A DNA stretch of 64,000 bases from PALSA-129 sp963842505 (GTDB lineage Bacteria; Acidobacteriota; Terriglobia; Bryobacterales; Bryobacteraceae). Where the stretch lies: NCBI GenBank assembly GCA_963842505.1, contig CAWJGZ010000002.1, positions 744,001 to 808,000 of the forward strand. Direction: 5' to 3'. Shown one piece after another: positions 35,189 to 45,339 of this stretch. The stretch's first letter is position 1, and every line of letters starts with the position of its first letter. Both the position numbers and the translations under genes were made by a program. Below the pieces are notes generated by a model. The model did not search any database and had not been told where the DNA came from. It was given only the letters and a program-made list of their open reading frames with translations.

Positions 35189-35486
35189 CCCTGCATCACC
35201 TCCAGGATGTGTTCCGCTTGCGCCCGATGATCTTGTTCTCTGGTGAGCTGCCCAAAGATGCCCTCGAGCGACGATTCGTGCATCGACGCGCGCAAATTCC
35301 CGATCGAATCGTACGCCGCCACGCGTCCCTTACGCAGGATCAGCACCCTCGAACACACCCGTTCCAGCACATCCAGAACATGCGAGCTGTAAAGGATCAT
35401 GCGCCCGCGCGCCGCCAACCCTCCCAGCAACTCTCTCAGCACCAGCGCCGTCGTGACATCGAGGCCCGACAAAGGCTCATCCAGAA
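35185..35486 (-). pseudogene. ABC transporter ATPase, C-terminal fragment (interrupted by IS21)
   Basis: The C-terminal half of an ABC ATPase: LDEPLSGLDVTTALVLREL (end of Walker B and D-loop), then MILYSSHVLDVLERVC (H-loop His) and the C-terminal helices, ending AEHILEVMQG. It is cut off at the IS21 insertion point inside the Walker B codons; the missing half lies beyond the element. Its stop overlaps the permease start by 4 nt. Includes one copy of the 7-bp target duplication (35480-35486). Confidence 0.92.
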
Positions 35487-35580
35487 TGCGGATTCCGAGG
35501 GATGGCGATCAGCGTTCCGAACTGATGTCGATCACGATTCCGAAGTGATGCCGATCAGTGTTCCGAACTGAAGCCGATCA
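35487..35580. repeat. Left-end transposase-binding repeats of the IS21 element
   Basis: About four tandem units with a period near 23 bp, each with a TTCCGA core followed by GATG- and CGATCA-type sequence. The last unit ends at GCCGATCAG. Confidence 0.8.
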
Positions 35581-35702
35581 GTTTTACGGTTGTAGTTCGA
35601 AACACTGATCGGCATCGGATTGGAATGGCGGCGTAGGGCAGCCGTGGCGATTGGACTCCACTGGTAAGTGGAGACTCCCAGTTGCCACAGAAGAGGCTGA
35701 CC

Positions 35703-37259
<1,557 letters not shown>

Positions 37260-37275
37260 GTCCACAAGGAGAACT

Positions 37276-38031
37276 ATGCTCAACCAACAAACCATCGAGA
37301 AGTTGTACGCCATGCGCATGCGCGGCATGGCCGACGCCTTCACCCAACAACAGGAAGATCCCCAAACCAACCAACTCAGCTTCGAGGAACGCTTTGCGCT
37401 GCTGGTGGACCGCCAGTGGAACTGGCGGCAGGGCCGGGCTCTGGAGCGGCGGCTCCGAGATGGCCGTCTGCAAGGTCCCGACTGCATCGAAGACATCGAT
37501 TTCCGTGCGACGCGGGGTCTGGACAAGCAGGTGGTCCGAGCGCTGATCCACGACTCGGACTGGGTCCGCCGCCACCAACACATTTTTCTGGTGGGTCCGA
37601 CCGGGATCGGGAAAACGTTTCTCGCGCGAGCCTTCGGACAGAAGGCCTGCCGCGACGGATTCACCGCCTACTTCGCCACGGCGGCGCAGTTGTTCCGGGA
37701 CCTCGAGCTTGCTCGTGCCGATGGCAGCTACGCCAAGAGGCTGCGGGCGCTGGGGCAGGTGGATGCGCTGATCGTCGACGACTGGGCGATGGCGCCGTTG
37801 GCTGACGCCGAACGGCGGGCGTTTCTGGAGATCTGCGACGAGCGATACCTGACCAGGTCAACACTGCTGACGAGCCAGTTGCCGGTGGCCAAGTGGCATG
37901 CGCAGATCGGCGATCCCACGGTGGCGGACAGCATCTTGGACCGGCTGGTGCATGCCGCGCACCGGATCGAATTACAGGGAGAATCGATGCGGAAGAAGAA
38001 GGGCGGTCGCGGTGCCAAAGAGGGCGAGTAG
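37276..38031 (+). CDS. istB: IS21 helper ATPase IstB
   Basis: 251 residues, standard IstB length. Walker A is GPTGIGKTFLARAF near residue 110 and Walker B ALIVDDWAMAPL near 170. IstB is an AAA+ protein of the DnaA/DnaC clade that chooses the target DNA and stimulates IstA. The C-terminus is Lys/Arg/Gly-rich (RKKKGGRGAKEGE). It follows istA in the same operon. Confidence 0.95.
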   Translation: MLNQQTIEKLYAMRMRGMADAFTQQQEDPQTNQLSFEERFALLVDRQWNWRQGRALERRLRDGRLQGPDCIEDIDFRATRGLDKQVVRALIHDSDWVRRHQHIFLVGPTGIGKTFLARAFGQKACRDGFTAYFATAAQLFRDLELARADGSYAKRLRALGQVDALIVDDWAMAPLADAERRAFLEICDERYLTRSTLLTSQLPVAKWHAQIGDPTVADSILDRLVHAAHRIELQGESMRKKKGGRGAKEGE

Positions 38032-38048
38032 GTGGCAGTTGGCGGAAT

Positions 38049-38105
38049 GTTTTTGGGCGCTAACTCCAGTCGCCCTACGGGCTCCTTCCGTCAGCGCCCA
38101 AAAAC
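38049..38105. repeat. Inverted repeat after istB within the IS21 element
   Basis: GTTTTTGGGCGCT and AGCGCCCAAAAAC, 13 bp each and perfectly complementary, separated by 31 nt. It lies 17 nt after the istB stop and may terminate transcription on either strand. Confidence 0.75.
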
Positions 38106-38221
38106 ACGGGCAACCGCAAGAAAGGAACTTCTCATGCATCAGGACAAAGAAAACCAGCAAAACTCTTGACGCATGCCGATCACTGTTTCACACTGAGATA
38201 GCCCGGCGTCGCTTCGCTCCG

Positions 38222-38272
38222 ATCTGATCGGCATGAGATCGGAATGACTGATCGACATCATCGGAATGCGCA
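38222..38272. repeat. Right-end transposase-binding repeats of the IS21 element
   Basis: Two units in inverted orientation relative to the left end: CTGATCGGCATGAGATCGGA and CTGATCGACATCATCGGA. The element ends in GCGCA. Confidence 0.75.
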
Positions 38273-38742
38273 TCCAGAATCAGCAGTTCGGGATTGTGCA
38301 GCAGCGCCGCCGACAGCAGGATCTTCTGCCGCATCCCCTTGGAATAGGCCGATACCGGGCAATGCCGGTCGTCCCACAGCGAGAAGAGGCGCAGAAACTC
38401 ATCAATCTTGGATTCCAGGACGCTTCGCGTAATCCCTCGAAGCCTTCCCGCCAGTTGCAGATACTCGCGCCCCGATAAATGCGGATACAATTGGGGCTCC
38501 TCGGGTACGTAGCCGATGCGAGTTTGAAAGCCCGGCAGATCTTCAATGACGCTTCTGCCCGCAAATCGGATCTGCCCTTCGCTCGGTTCCAGCAGCCCGA
38601 TGATCATTTTCACCGTTGTGCTTTTCCCCGCCCCGTTCGGGCCTACATACCCCAGGATCTCGCCACTGTTGAGCGTGAAACTGACATCCTCGACCACGGG
38701 GATCCCATTAAACCGCTTGGTCAACCCACAAACTTCGAGCAT
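38273..38742 (-). pseudogene. ABC transporter ATPase, N-terminal fragment (interrupted by IS21)
   Basis: The N-terminal half of the ATPase: MLEVCGLTKRFNGIPVVEDV, Walker A GYVGPNGAGKSTTVKMIIG, the Q-loop region, and signature SAYSKGMRQKILLSAALLHN. It stops at LLILD, inside Walker B. Joining it to the C-terminal fragment across one copy of the target duplication gives 765 nt, an exact open frame of 254 residues containing LLILDEPLSGLD. It is read through into IS DNA for a few codons before a stop. GGAGG precedes the ATG. Confidence 0.93.
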
Positions 38743-38753
38743 GCGACCTCCTG

Positions 38754-38774
38754 TCCCATAAACAGTTTATGGGA
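38754..38774. promoter_or_regulatory. Perfect palindromic operator of the ABC exporter locus
   Basis: Arms TCCCATAAAC and GTTTATGGGA, exactly complementary around one A. It lies directly upstream of the GGAGG of the ATPase gene, where a bound repressor would block transcription. The PadR protein encoded downstream in the same locus is the obvious candidate ligand; this is inferred. Confidence 0.65.
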
Positions 38775-38864
38775 TATCAGGCATAGACACCACCACAAGA
38801 CAAAAGGTTCCAGGGTTCCGCTAGATCGAACCGGAGAAGTTGGTGAGTCGGGCCGTCTCGCCCT

Positions 38865-39524
38865 TTATACTTCCGCGCCGGACAACTTCAACAAGCCTAA
38901 CCTGAAAACGCGGAGGCTTGGGGACTGATTGGATTCAACATCAAGGTGCCGTCCGATCAGAGAAGCCCATCGACACTTCTCTTCTCCAATTCTCGGATAC
39001 CCTTTAGCCCTGAGTGCATGTGAGCCCCCTGGGAACAGCGCATCGGCCAACGTTTCCCACGTTCCGCAGATTGAGTCCTGACGATAGGAATGAAGGACGT
39101 TTATTTTCGCTCTTGGGAACGCTTTGATGATCGCGTTTCTGTCACCGAGCAGCCAAGCCTCCGTCTCCTCGATTGCGAGCCGAAAGAGAACCCTCGGTCT
39201 GGGGTGGCACCTTTTCTGGATCTGCAGCAATTCCCGCTTGAAGTCAATACAGTCCCTGTCATCGAGATCGACAACCACAACAACAGCGGTGTCCAATTCT
39301 TGGTGGCTCCTTCCATAGCCAGCCAGTACCTTGGGTAGCCGGTCCAAGAGAATGCGTTTCCAGGGATCGGTCTTACCCCGGAGATCTCTCGGAATCCTGC
39401 CAATACCCTTGTAGGCGTGCGTCCTCCAGGTATGCGGGTCTCCGTTCTTACCGAGGATCTTCGGTAGCAATGAGCCGACAAGCAACTCACCAGACGCGTC
39501 CTCGACCAGAATCTCGAAGTGCAT
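38865..39524 (-). CDS. DUF4276 (Toprim-like) protein paired with an ATPase
   Basis: 219 residues from the ATG whose A is the last base of the ATPase stop (TGATG). Toprim-type acidic residues are visible: E4 and E8 in MHFEILVEDASGE, then D86, D88 and D89 in VVVVVDLDDRD, and E119, E120 and E122 in LAIEETEAWLL. The length and pattern fit DUF4276, which pairs with AAA ATPases. In OLD-family nucleases a Toprim nuclease is fused to an ABC-type ATPase; here the two would be separate. DNA cleavage is inferred, not shown. The C-terminus is rich in Arg and Ser. Base composition is lower in GC than in neighbouring genes. Confidence 0.75.
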   Translation of the reverse strand: MHFEILVEDASGELLVGSLLPKILGKNGDPHTWRTHAYKGIGRIPRDLRGKTDPWKRILLDRLPKVLAGYGRSHQELDTAVVVVVDLDDRDCIDFKRELLQIQKRCHPRPRVLFRLAIEETEAWLLGDRNAIIKAFPRAKINVLHSYRQDSICGTWETLADALFPGGSHALRAKGYPRIGEEKCRWASLIGRHLDVESNQSPSLRVFRLGLLKLSGAEV

Positions 39525-40756
39525 CAGGCGGGCCTCGCGTCCAGGTAGTCGCTGTACCACAAACTACCGAGCGGCAAGCCTTCCTCGACCATGCTTTGAA
39601 CAGTTGGATCCGCGCTGGCTTGCCTAATCGTCGAAAAGCCGTCTCGACCTTTCTCCAGAACCCACGTCTCGTTAGGCGATAGCGCGTCCACAAAATATGG
39701 CTGGTGAGTGGTTACGAAGATCTGCGGGGCGTTTTTCCTACCGGTAGCGTGTGCTCGAAACTCAGAGGCGAGGGTCTCCAGCAGTTTATGATAGAGGCCA
39801 TTCTCCGGCTCTTCTATGCAGATAAAGGGCGCGGGATCCGGATCCTCCAGCAGCAACATATAGGCAAACATCTTCAGCGTGCCATCCGACATCTGCTGCG
39901 CGAAGAACGGGTCCTGGAACCCGCGGTCATTAAATCGAAGGAGCAGTCTGCCGTCGTCCGTCTTTTTCGTGTCGATTTTCTTAACGCCCGGAATCTTCGA
40001 CGCGATCTGGTCCAGTATCAACTGAAACCTGCCCTTGTGCTCGCGCTCCATGAACTGGACTACATTCCCGAGGTTGTCGCCGTGCATGTTCAGATGTTTT
40101 TGCGGACCGGCCATTGGCAGGCTGCGCGCCGCGTCAGGCGTAAAGTAACTTAAATACCAGCTTTCAAGGAACTTCCTGAATTTCGCAATGCGCGGATGAG
40201 CCTTTAGCGTCCCCAATGTAGCAACGCCGAGTTTTCTCCGGTCGGTCAATTCGACCGCGACTCGACCTGGCTCTTCACCCTTGCCTTCGAAACTCTCCTC
40301 CCCCGACCATGCAGACCCTTCTCCGCCTTTCAGATAGAGAAACGAGAGGGGCCAACCCCTGCTTTGTCCTTTGCGCCGCTGGCGCAGTCGTTCCTCCGAA
40401 ACGAATGGGCGGCCGGACTTATCGCGGCCTATCGAAAGCTCGTAAGTGATTGGCCGGTCGCCGGGGCTCTCACGGTAGTAGATGTCAAAGTGAATCGGCC
40501 CGCTCTCGCCAGACGAAACCAGCCGATCGAAGCCTCCCCGCTGCTTCAGATCGCAGGCTTCCTCAACGCCTACGGCCAAACAGTCCGACAGGAACCCGAA
40601 AGCGTCAAACAAGGTACTCTTGCCGACTCCATTCTTGCCGATGACGGCGACGAGCGGTGTCAGAGCCGGAGTGTCCTGCTGGTTCCAAAGCTTGCCGATC
40701 GTTATGTCCTTCAGCGCACGGTAATTCTGGACGTGAAAGCCCTCAATTAGAGCCAT
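39524..40756 (-). CDS. AAA/ABC-type ATPase (AAA_15/AAA_21) of a two-gene cassette
   Basis: 410 residues. Walker A is G40-KNGVGKST48. The middle holds a helical insertion. The ABC-like signature (QQMSDGTLKMF), Walker B (ICIEEPENGL) and the His-switch (VTTHQPYFVDAL) lie in the last third. This is the architecture of OLD, AriA and RecF-like ATPases that partner with Toprim nucleases in phage defence. It overlaps the DUF4276 gene by one base, so the proteins are made in a fixed ratio. GC content is clearly below that of the neighbours, suggesting acquisition by transfer. Confidence 0.82.
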   Translation of the reverse strand: MALIEGFHVQNYRALKDITIGKLWNQQDTPALTPLVAVIGKNGVGKSTLFDAFGFLSDCLAVGVEEACDLKQRGGFDRLVSSGESGPIHFDIYYRESPGDRPITYELSIGRDKSGRPFVSEERLRQRRKGQSRGWPLSFLYLKGGEGSAWSGEESFEGKGEEPGRVAVELTDRRKLGVATLGTLKAHPRIAKFRKFLESWYLSYFTPDAARSLPMAGPQKHLNMHGDNLGNVVQFMEREHKGRFQLILDQIASKIPGVKKIDTKKTDDGRLLLRFNDRGFQDPFFAQQMSDGTLKMFAYMLLLEDPDPAPFICIEEPENGLYHKLLETLASEFRAHATGRKNAPQIFVTTHQPYFVDALSPNETWVLEKGRDGFSTIRQASADPTVQSMVEEGLPLGSLWYSDYLDARPA

Positions 40757-40897
40757 GGTTTTTTCCTTTGTGCAAACACAAGCCGCGGCACTTCCTAAGG
40801 ATAACGTTAGCCGGACGCTCTTGGGGAATCGAGCGAAGCCATAAATTGCGCGTCATCGCCGAGATATTTCCGGTCCGCTGCGCCTCCCGCCACCAGA

Positions 40898-40903
40898 TAT
40901 AAT
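40898..40903 (+). promoter_or_regulatory. Consensus -10 box (TATAAT) of the tricorn-like peptidase
   Basis: TATAAT overlaps an in-frame ATG at 40902, so that ATG cannot be inside the transcript. The next ATG, 10 nt after the box, is the likely start and begins the signal peptide. Confidence 0.55.
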
Positions 40904-40913
40904 GGCCGCCAGT

Positions 40914-43900
40914 ATGCGCAGCCTTCTTCTTCTGCTCTCGTTTTCCGCGGCCGCGTTTTCGGCCGGCATCCCTTACCTCGGCGATCCCGCGCTCTGCCCC
41001 ACGCGTCCGGAAATCGCTTTCGTCTCCGGCGGCGATATCTGGATCGCACCGGCCAAGGGCGGTGAGGCCCACCTGCTCATTTCCCACCCCGCCGAGGAGT
41101 CCCGCCCGCTCTATTCGCCCGACGGCTCCAAGCTCGCCTTCGTCTCCACCCGCACCGGCAACGGCGATATCTACATCCTCACCTTCGCCACCGGCGACCT
41201 CAAACGCCTCACTTTCGACGACCGTCTCGACCAGCTCGACTCCTGGTCGCGAGACGGCAAGTGGATCTATTTCTCCAACGGCACCAATGACGTCGGCAAC
41301 AAGAACGACATCTACCGCGTCAGCGCCGAGGGCGGCACTCCCATGCCCGTCTCCGCCGACCGATTCACCAACGAGTTTCAGGCCGCCCCCGCGCCCGATG
41401 GTTCCACCGTTGCTTTCGCCGCACGCGGCAATGGCGACGCCCAATGGTGGCGCCACGGCCACAGCCACCTCGACGAATCCGAAATCTGGCTGCGCAAGGA
41501 AGGCTCACCCGCCACTTACGAAAAAGTGGTCGATCTCAATGGCCGTAATGCCTGGCCCATGTGGATGCCCGACGGCCACCAGCTTTATTTCATGTCCGAC
41601 AGGAGCGGCGCGCAGAATATCTGGACCGTCACTCCCGGCGCCAAGCCCCGCCAAGTCACCAAATTCACCGATGGACGCGTCATCTGGCCCACCATTTCTT
41701 ATGACGGCAAGGCCGTCGTCTTCGAACGCGATTTCAAAATCTGGCAGCTCGATACCAAGACCGGAGAGACTTACCCGCTCCCCATCACCTTGGTCGGTTC
41801 CGTGGCCACTCCCGAAATTACTCATCTCTCGCTCAACACCTTCAACGATCTCGCCGTCTCCCAGGACGGCCGCAAGGTCGCTCTCATCGCCCACGGTGAA
41901 GTCTTCGCCGCCTCCGCCCGCGACGGCGGCGACGCCTTCCGCGTCACCTCCACGCCCGGCCCCGAAACCCAGGTCTCCTGGGCTCCCGATTCCACCCGGG
42001 TCGCCTACCTCGGCGAGCGCGGCGCCGTCAGCCACGTCTTCCTCTACGACTTCATTCACCACGCCGAAACCCAGTTGACCAAGGATCCGCTGCCCGATCA
42101 GGCCCTCAAATTCTCGCCCGACGGAAAATCCCTCGCCTTCATCCGCAACCGCAAGGAGCTGCGCGTCATTGATCTCGACTCCAAACAGGAGCACCTGGTC
42201 GTCTCCGGCTTTCTCGCCAACTTCGTCTGGTCTCCCGATAATAAGTGGATTGCGTACGTCGATGCCGGCGATCACGGCTTGCGCAATATCTACGTGGTCG
42301 AGGCTTCCGGCGGCAAGGGCCGCCAGGTCAGCTTCGTTCCCAACTCCAACATCGGCTCCGTGCAATGGAGCCCCGATGGCAAATTCCTGATCTTCGAAAC
42401 CAGCCAGCGCACCGAGATCCCGCAACTCGTGCGCATCGATCTGGTTCCCAAACAGCCCAAGTTTTCCGAAGACCGCTTCGACGATCTTTTCAAGCCCGAA
42501 ACTCCCGCCGCCCGCGGAGGACGCGGCGCAGCCGCCAATTCCGATGCCGATGCCGCCGCCGGTGGCCGCGGCGCGCGTGGCGCGACGGCCGCCTCCGCCC
42601 CCGCCGAACCCAAGCCGCCCGTCAAGGTCGAGTTCGAATTTGACCACATCCGCGAACGCCTCACCACCCTCAACACCGCCGGCATGCAGGTCAACAACCC
42701 CGTCATCAGCCCCGATGGCAAGTGGCTGCTCTTTTCCGGCAGCGCCGGCGGCCAGACCAACCTCTATCTGTATCCCTTAGAAGAAGAAGCCGCGAGCCGC
42801 GGTGGACGCGGCGCAACCCCTCCCGCCGGTGGCGGCCGTGGCGGCGGCGGTGGTCCCGCACACGCTCTCACCAGCACGTCGGCCCAGCGCAGCCGTGCCC
42901 AGTTCTCCGCGGATTCCCGCGACGTCTTCTTTCTCGAAGCCGGCCACGTCACGGCTATCGGCGTCGATAACCGCCAGTCCCGTTCGATTGCCATCGATGC
43001 CGAAATGGACGTCGATTTCAACACCGAAAAGATCGCCGTCTTTGAAGAGGCCTGGGCCGCCCAGCGCGACCGCTACGCCGATCCCAAGTATAACGGCGCC
43101 GATTGGAACGCCGTGCGCAAAACCTACCAGCCGCTGATTGAAGGCGCGCGCACGCCCGATGAAATGCGCGCCATTCTCCGCCTCATGATCGGCGAGCTCA
43201 ACTCCTCGCACTCCGGCATCACCGCTCCGCCCGCTGCCGCGGCGGCTGGCGGCGGGGGCCGTGGCAGCGGAGTCGGCCAGCTCGGCCTCACTTTCGACCG
43301 CGCCACTTACGAAAGCACCGGCAAACTCAAAGTCACCGAAGTGCTTCCGCACTCCCCCGCCGATCTCGCCAAGATCCAGCCCGGCGAGGAACTCCGCTCC
43401 GTCGATGGCGTCGCCGCCGGCGCTCACGTCAACCTCGACGAGCTCCTCGAACACAAGGCCACCAAGCGCGTCGTACTCGATATTTCCGGCCGCTCCGTCA
43501 CCGTTCAGCCGGTGGCTTCGCTGGCCGACCTGATCTATCGCAAATGGGTCGAGGACAACCGCGCCTACGTCGCCAAGATCAGCAACAACCGCCTCGGCTA
43601 CGTTCACATCCGCGATATGTCCGAAGGCTCGCTCACTCAGCTCTACCAGGATCTCGACTCGCTCAACCGCTCCCGCCAGGGCGTCATCATCGACATCCGC
43701 AACAACAACGGCGGCTTCGTCAACGCCTATGCGCTCGACGTGCTCACACGCCGCCCCTATCTCACCATGACCGATCGCGGCGGCCCGCCCGAATCCGCTC
43801 GCACCGCCCTGGGCCAGCGCTCGCTTGAATTGCCCACTATCCTGGTGGTCAACCAGCACTCGCTCTCCGACGCCGAAGATTTCACGGAAGGCTACCGCAC

Positions 43901-44156
43901 CCTCAAGCTCGGCAAGGTGGTCGGCGAACCCACCGCCGGCTGGATCATATACACCGGTTCGGTCACTCTTATCGATGGCACCGTCATGCGCATGCCCGAG
44001 ACCCAGATCACCGGCGCCGACGGCAAGAACATGGAGAACAATCCGCGCCCCGTCGATATCGCCGTCACACGCCCCATCGGCGAGTCCTATACCGGCAAAG
44101 ACTCCCAGCTCGACGCCGCCGCCAAAGAACTGCTGGCCGAAATCGACAAGAAATAA
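40914..44156 (+). CDS. Tricorn-protease-like S41 peptidase with Arg/Gly-rich inserts
   Basis: 1080 residues, close to archaeal tricorn. Signal peptide MRSLLLLLSFSAAAFSAG. Two WD40/TolB-like propellers fill the first 520 and the next 120 residues (PDG repeats such as YSPDGSKLAFVS), followed by a helical core, a PDZ domain (about 790-870) and the S41 core. Catalytic residues are aligned by motif: S765-H766 in NSSHSGI and S985-D986 in SLSDAEDF. Arg/Gly-rich stretches lie near residues 530-555, 625-650 and 775-785, unlike typical tricorn. It is exported, so it would cut peptides outside the cytoplasm. It overlaps the next gene by one base (TAATG). Confidence 0.88.
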   Translation: MRSLLLLLSFSAAAFSAGIPYLGDPALCPTRPEIAFVSGGDIWIAPAKGGEAHLLISHPAEESRPLYSPDGSKLAFVSTRTGNGDIYILTFATGDLKRLTFDDRLDQLDSWSRDGKWIYFSNGTNDVGNKNDIYRVSAEGGTPMPVSADRFTNEFQAAPAPDGSTVAFAARGNGDAQWWRHGHSHLDESEIWLRKEGSPATYEKVVDLNGRNAWPMWMPDGHQLYFMSDRSGAQNIWTVTPGAKPRQVTKFTDGRVIWPTISYDGKAVVFERDFKIWQLDTKTGETYPLPITLVGSVATPEITHLSLNTFNDLAVSQDGRKVALIAHGEVFAASARDGGDAFRVTSTPGPETQVSWAPDSTRVAYLGERGAVSHVFLYDFIHHAETQLTKDPLPDQALKFSPDGKSLAFIRNRKELRVIDLDSKQEHLVVSGFLANFVWSPDNKWIAYVDAGDHGLRNIYVVEASGGKGRQVSFVPNSNIGSVQWSPDGKFLIFETSQRTEIPQLVRIDLVPKQPKFSEDRFDDLFKPETPAARGGRGAAANSDADAAAGGRGARGATAASAPAEPKPPVKVEFEFDHIRERLTTLNTAGMQVNNPVISPDGKWLLFSGSAGGQTNLYLYPLEEEAASRGGRGATPPAGGGRGGGGGPAHALTSTSAQRSRAQFSADSRDVFFLEAGHVTAIGVDNRQSRSIAIDAEMDVDFNTEKIAVFEEAWAAQRDRYADPKYNGADWNAVRKTYQPLIEGARTPDEMRAILRLMIGELNSSHSGITAPPAAAAAGGGGRGSGVGQLGLTFDRATYESTGKLKVTEVLPHSPADLAKIQPGEELRSVDGVAAGAHVNLDELLEHKATKRVVLDISGRSVTVQPVASLADLIYRKWVEDNRAYVAKISNNRLGYVHIRDMSEGSLTQLYQDLDSLNRSRQGVIIDIRNNNGGFVNAYALDVLTRRPYLTMTDRGGPPESARTALGQRSLELPTILVVNQHSLSDAEDFTEGYRTLKLGKVVGEPTAGWIIYTGSVTLIDGTVMRMPETQITGADGKNMENNPRPVDIAVTRPIGESYTGKDSQLDAAAKELLAEIDKK

Positions 44157-45187
44157 TGGCCCACATTTCATCCTTCATCACCGCCGTCGACGCTCACGCC
44201 TGCGGCGAGCCCGGTCGTGTCATCACCGGCGGGGTCCTTGACGTCCCCGGCCGCACCATGTTCGACAAGATGACGTATCTCGCCGCGCACCGCGACGACA
44301 TCCGCCTTCGCATGCTGCGCGAGCCGCGCGGTTATCCCGCCGCCAATTGCAATCTCATCCTGCCGCCCACGCACCCCGAAGCCGACGCCGGTTTCGTGAT
44401 CATGGAACAGACCGAGTATCCGCCCATGTCCGGCACCAACACCATCTGCGTCGTCACCGTGTTGATTGAAACCGGCATGGTGCCCGCGGTCGAGCCCATC
44501 ACGCGGCTCAAGCTCGATACCCCCGCCGGCCTGGTCGCGGTGGAAGCCGAAGTCGTGAACGGCAAGGTCCGCCGCGTCACCTTCCGCAACGTGCCGGCGT
44601 TTGCCACGCACCTCGATGCGCCTCTCGAAGTCCCCGGCCTCGGCACCGTCACCGTCGACGTGGCTTACGGCGGCATGTTCTATGTCATTGCCGACGCCGC
44701 CGAACTGGGTTTCCGCCTCACTCCCGACGAAGCCCGCGACATCGTGCGCACCGCGGAGAGCATCCGCGCCGCCGCGTGCCAGCAACTCCCCGTCGCGCAC
44801 CCCGAAAACCCCGCCATTTCCGGCGTCTCCATCTCGCAGATCTCCGGCGAGCCTTCGCGCCCCGGCGTCCACCGCAAGAACGCCGTGGTGGTTTCCACGG
44901 GCACGCGCGCGGGTGTTTTCGACCGTTCCCCATGCGGCACCGGCACCTGCGCCAAGATGGCCGTTCTGCACGCCAAAGGCAAGCTGCCGCTCCATCAGGA
45001 TTTCGTCCACGAAGGAATTCTGGGCACCACTTTCACCGGGCGGCTCGTCGAAGAAACCCGGGTCGGCCCCTACCCGGCGGTAGTCCCCACATTGTCCGGC
45101 CAGGCCTGGATCACCGGCTTCGCGCAGTACGTCCTCGACCCGGAAGACCCGTTCCCGGAAGGCTTCACAATCGGCGACATCTGGTAG
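44156..45187 (+). CDS. Proline racemase-superfamily enzyme (Ser/Cys pair; hydroxyproline epimerase-like)
   Basis: 343 residues. The family has two active-site thiols; here the first is Ser92 in MSGTNTI and the second Cys260 in DRSPCGTGTC. Cys/Cys occurs in proline racemases, whereas Ser/Cys or Thr/Cys pairs are found in hydroxyproline epimerases and trans-3-hydroxyproline dehydratases, so a hydroxyproline substrate is likely but not certain. Conserved HACGEPGRVITGG lies at the N-terminus. It is translationally coupled to the tricorn-like peptidase (one-base overlap), consistent with use of collagen- or plant-wall-derived hydroxyproline. No signal peptide. Confidence 0.85.
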   Translation: MAHISSFITAVDAHACGEPGRVITGGVLDVPGRTMFDKMTYLAAHRDDIRLRMLREPRGYPAANCNLILPPTHPEADAGFVIMEQTEYPPMSGTNTICVVTVLIETGMVPAVEPITRLKLDTPAGLVAVEAEVVNGKVRRVTFRNVPAFATHLDAPLEVPGLGTVTVDVAYGGMFYVIADAAELGFRLTPDEARDIVRTAESIRAAACQQLPVAHPENPAISGVSISQISGEPSRPGVHRKNAVVVSTGTRAGVFDRSPCGTGTCAKMAVLHAKGKLPLHQDFVHEGILGTTFTGRLVEETRVGPYPAVVPTLSGQAWITGFAQYVLDPEDPFPEGFTIGDIW

Positions 45188-45188
45188 C

Positions 45189-45335
45189 TGAAGAAAGAAG
45201 ACAGGAGCCAGAATTCAGAAGACGGAATCAGCCCGGGGGCGACCGGCGCGGCCGCCCGCGACGCATTCTGACTTCCTCGACTTCTGACTTCCGGCTTCCA
45301 TATCCCGGAGGGATATCAAGAGCCGCGGGCTCTTG
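45189..45335. terminator. Cluster of inverted repeats between convergent genes
   Basis: Imperfect long arms rich in CAGAA/TTCTG and GAAG/CTTC motifs (about 45200-45230 and 45268-45298) can fold back. They are followed by ATATCCC-GGA-GGGATAT (45300-45316) and CAAGAGCC-GCG-GGCTCTTG (45317-45335). Together they look like a bidirectional terminator between the epimerase and RidA genes. Confidence 0.65.
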
Positions 45336-45339
45336 CTCG

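Noticed and set aside
42777..44171. A minus-strand open frame of about 464 codons
   Set aside because: It is antisense to the tricorn-like peptidase; its Gly/Val/Asp-rich composition reflects the opposite codons.
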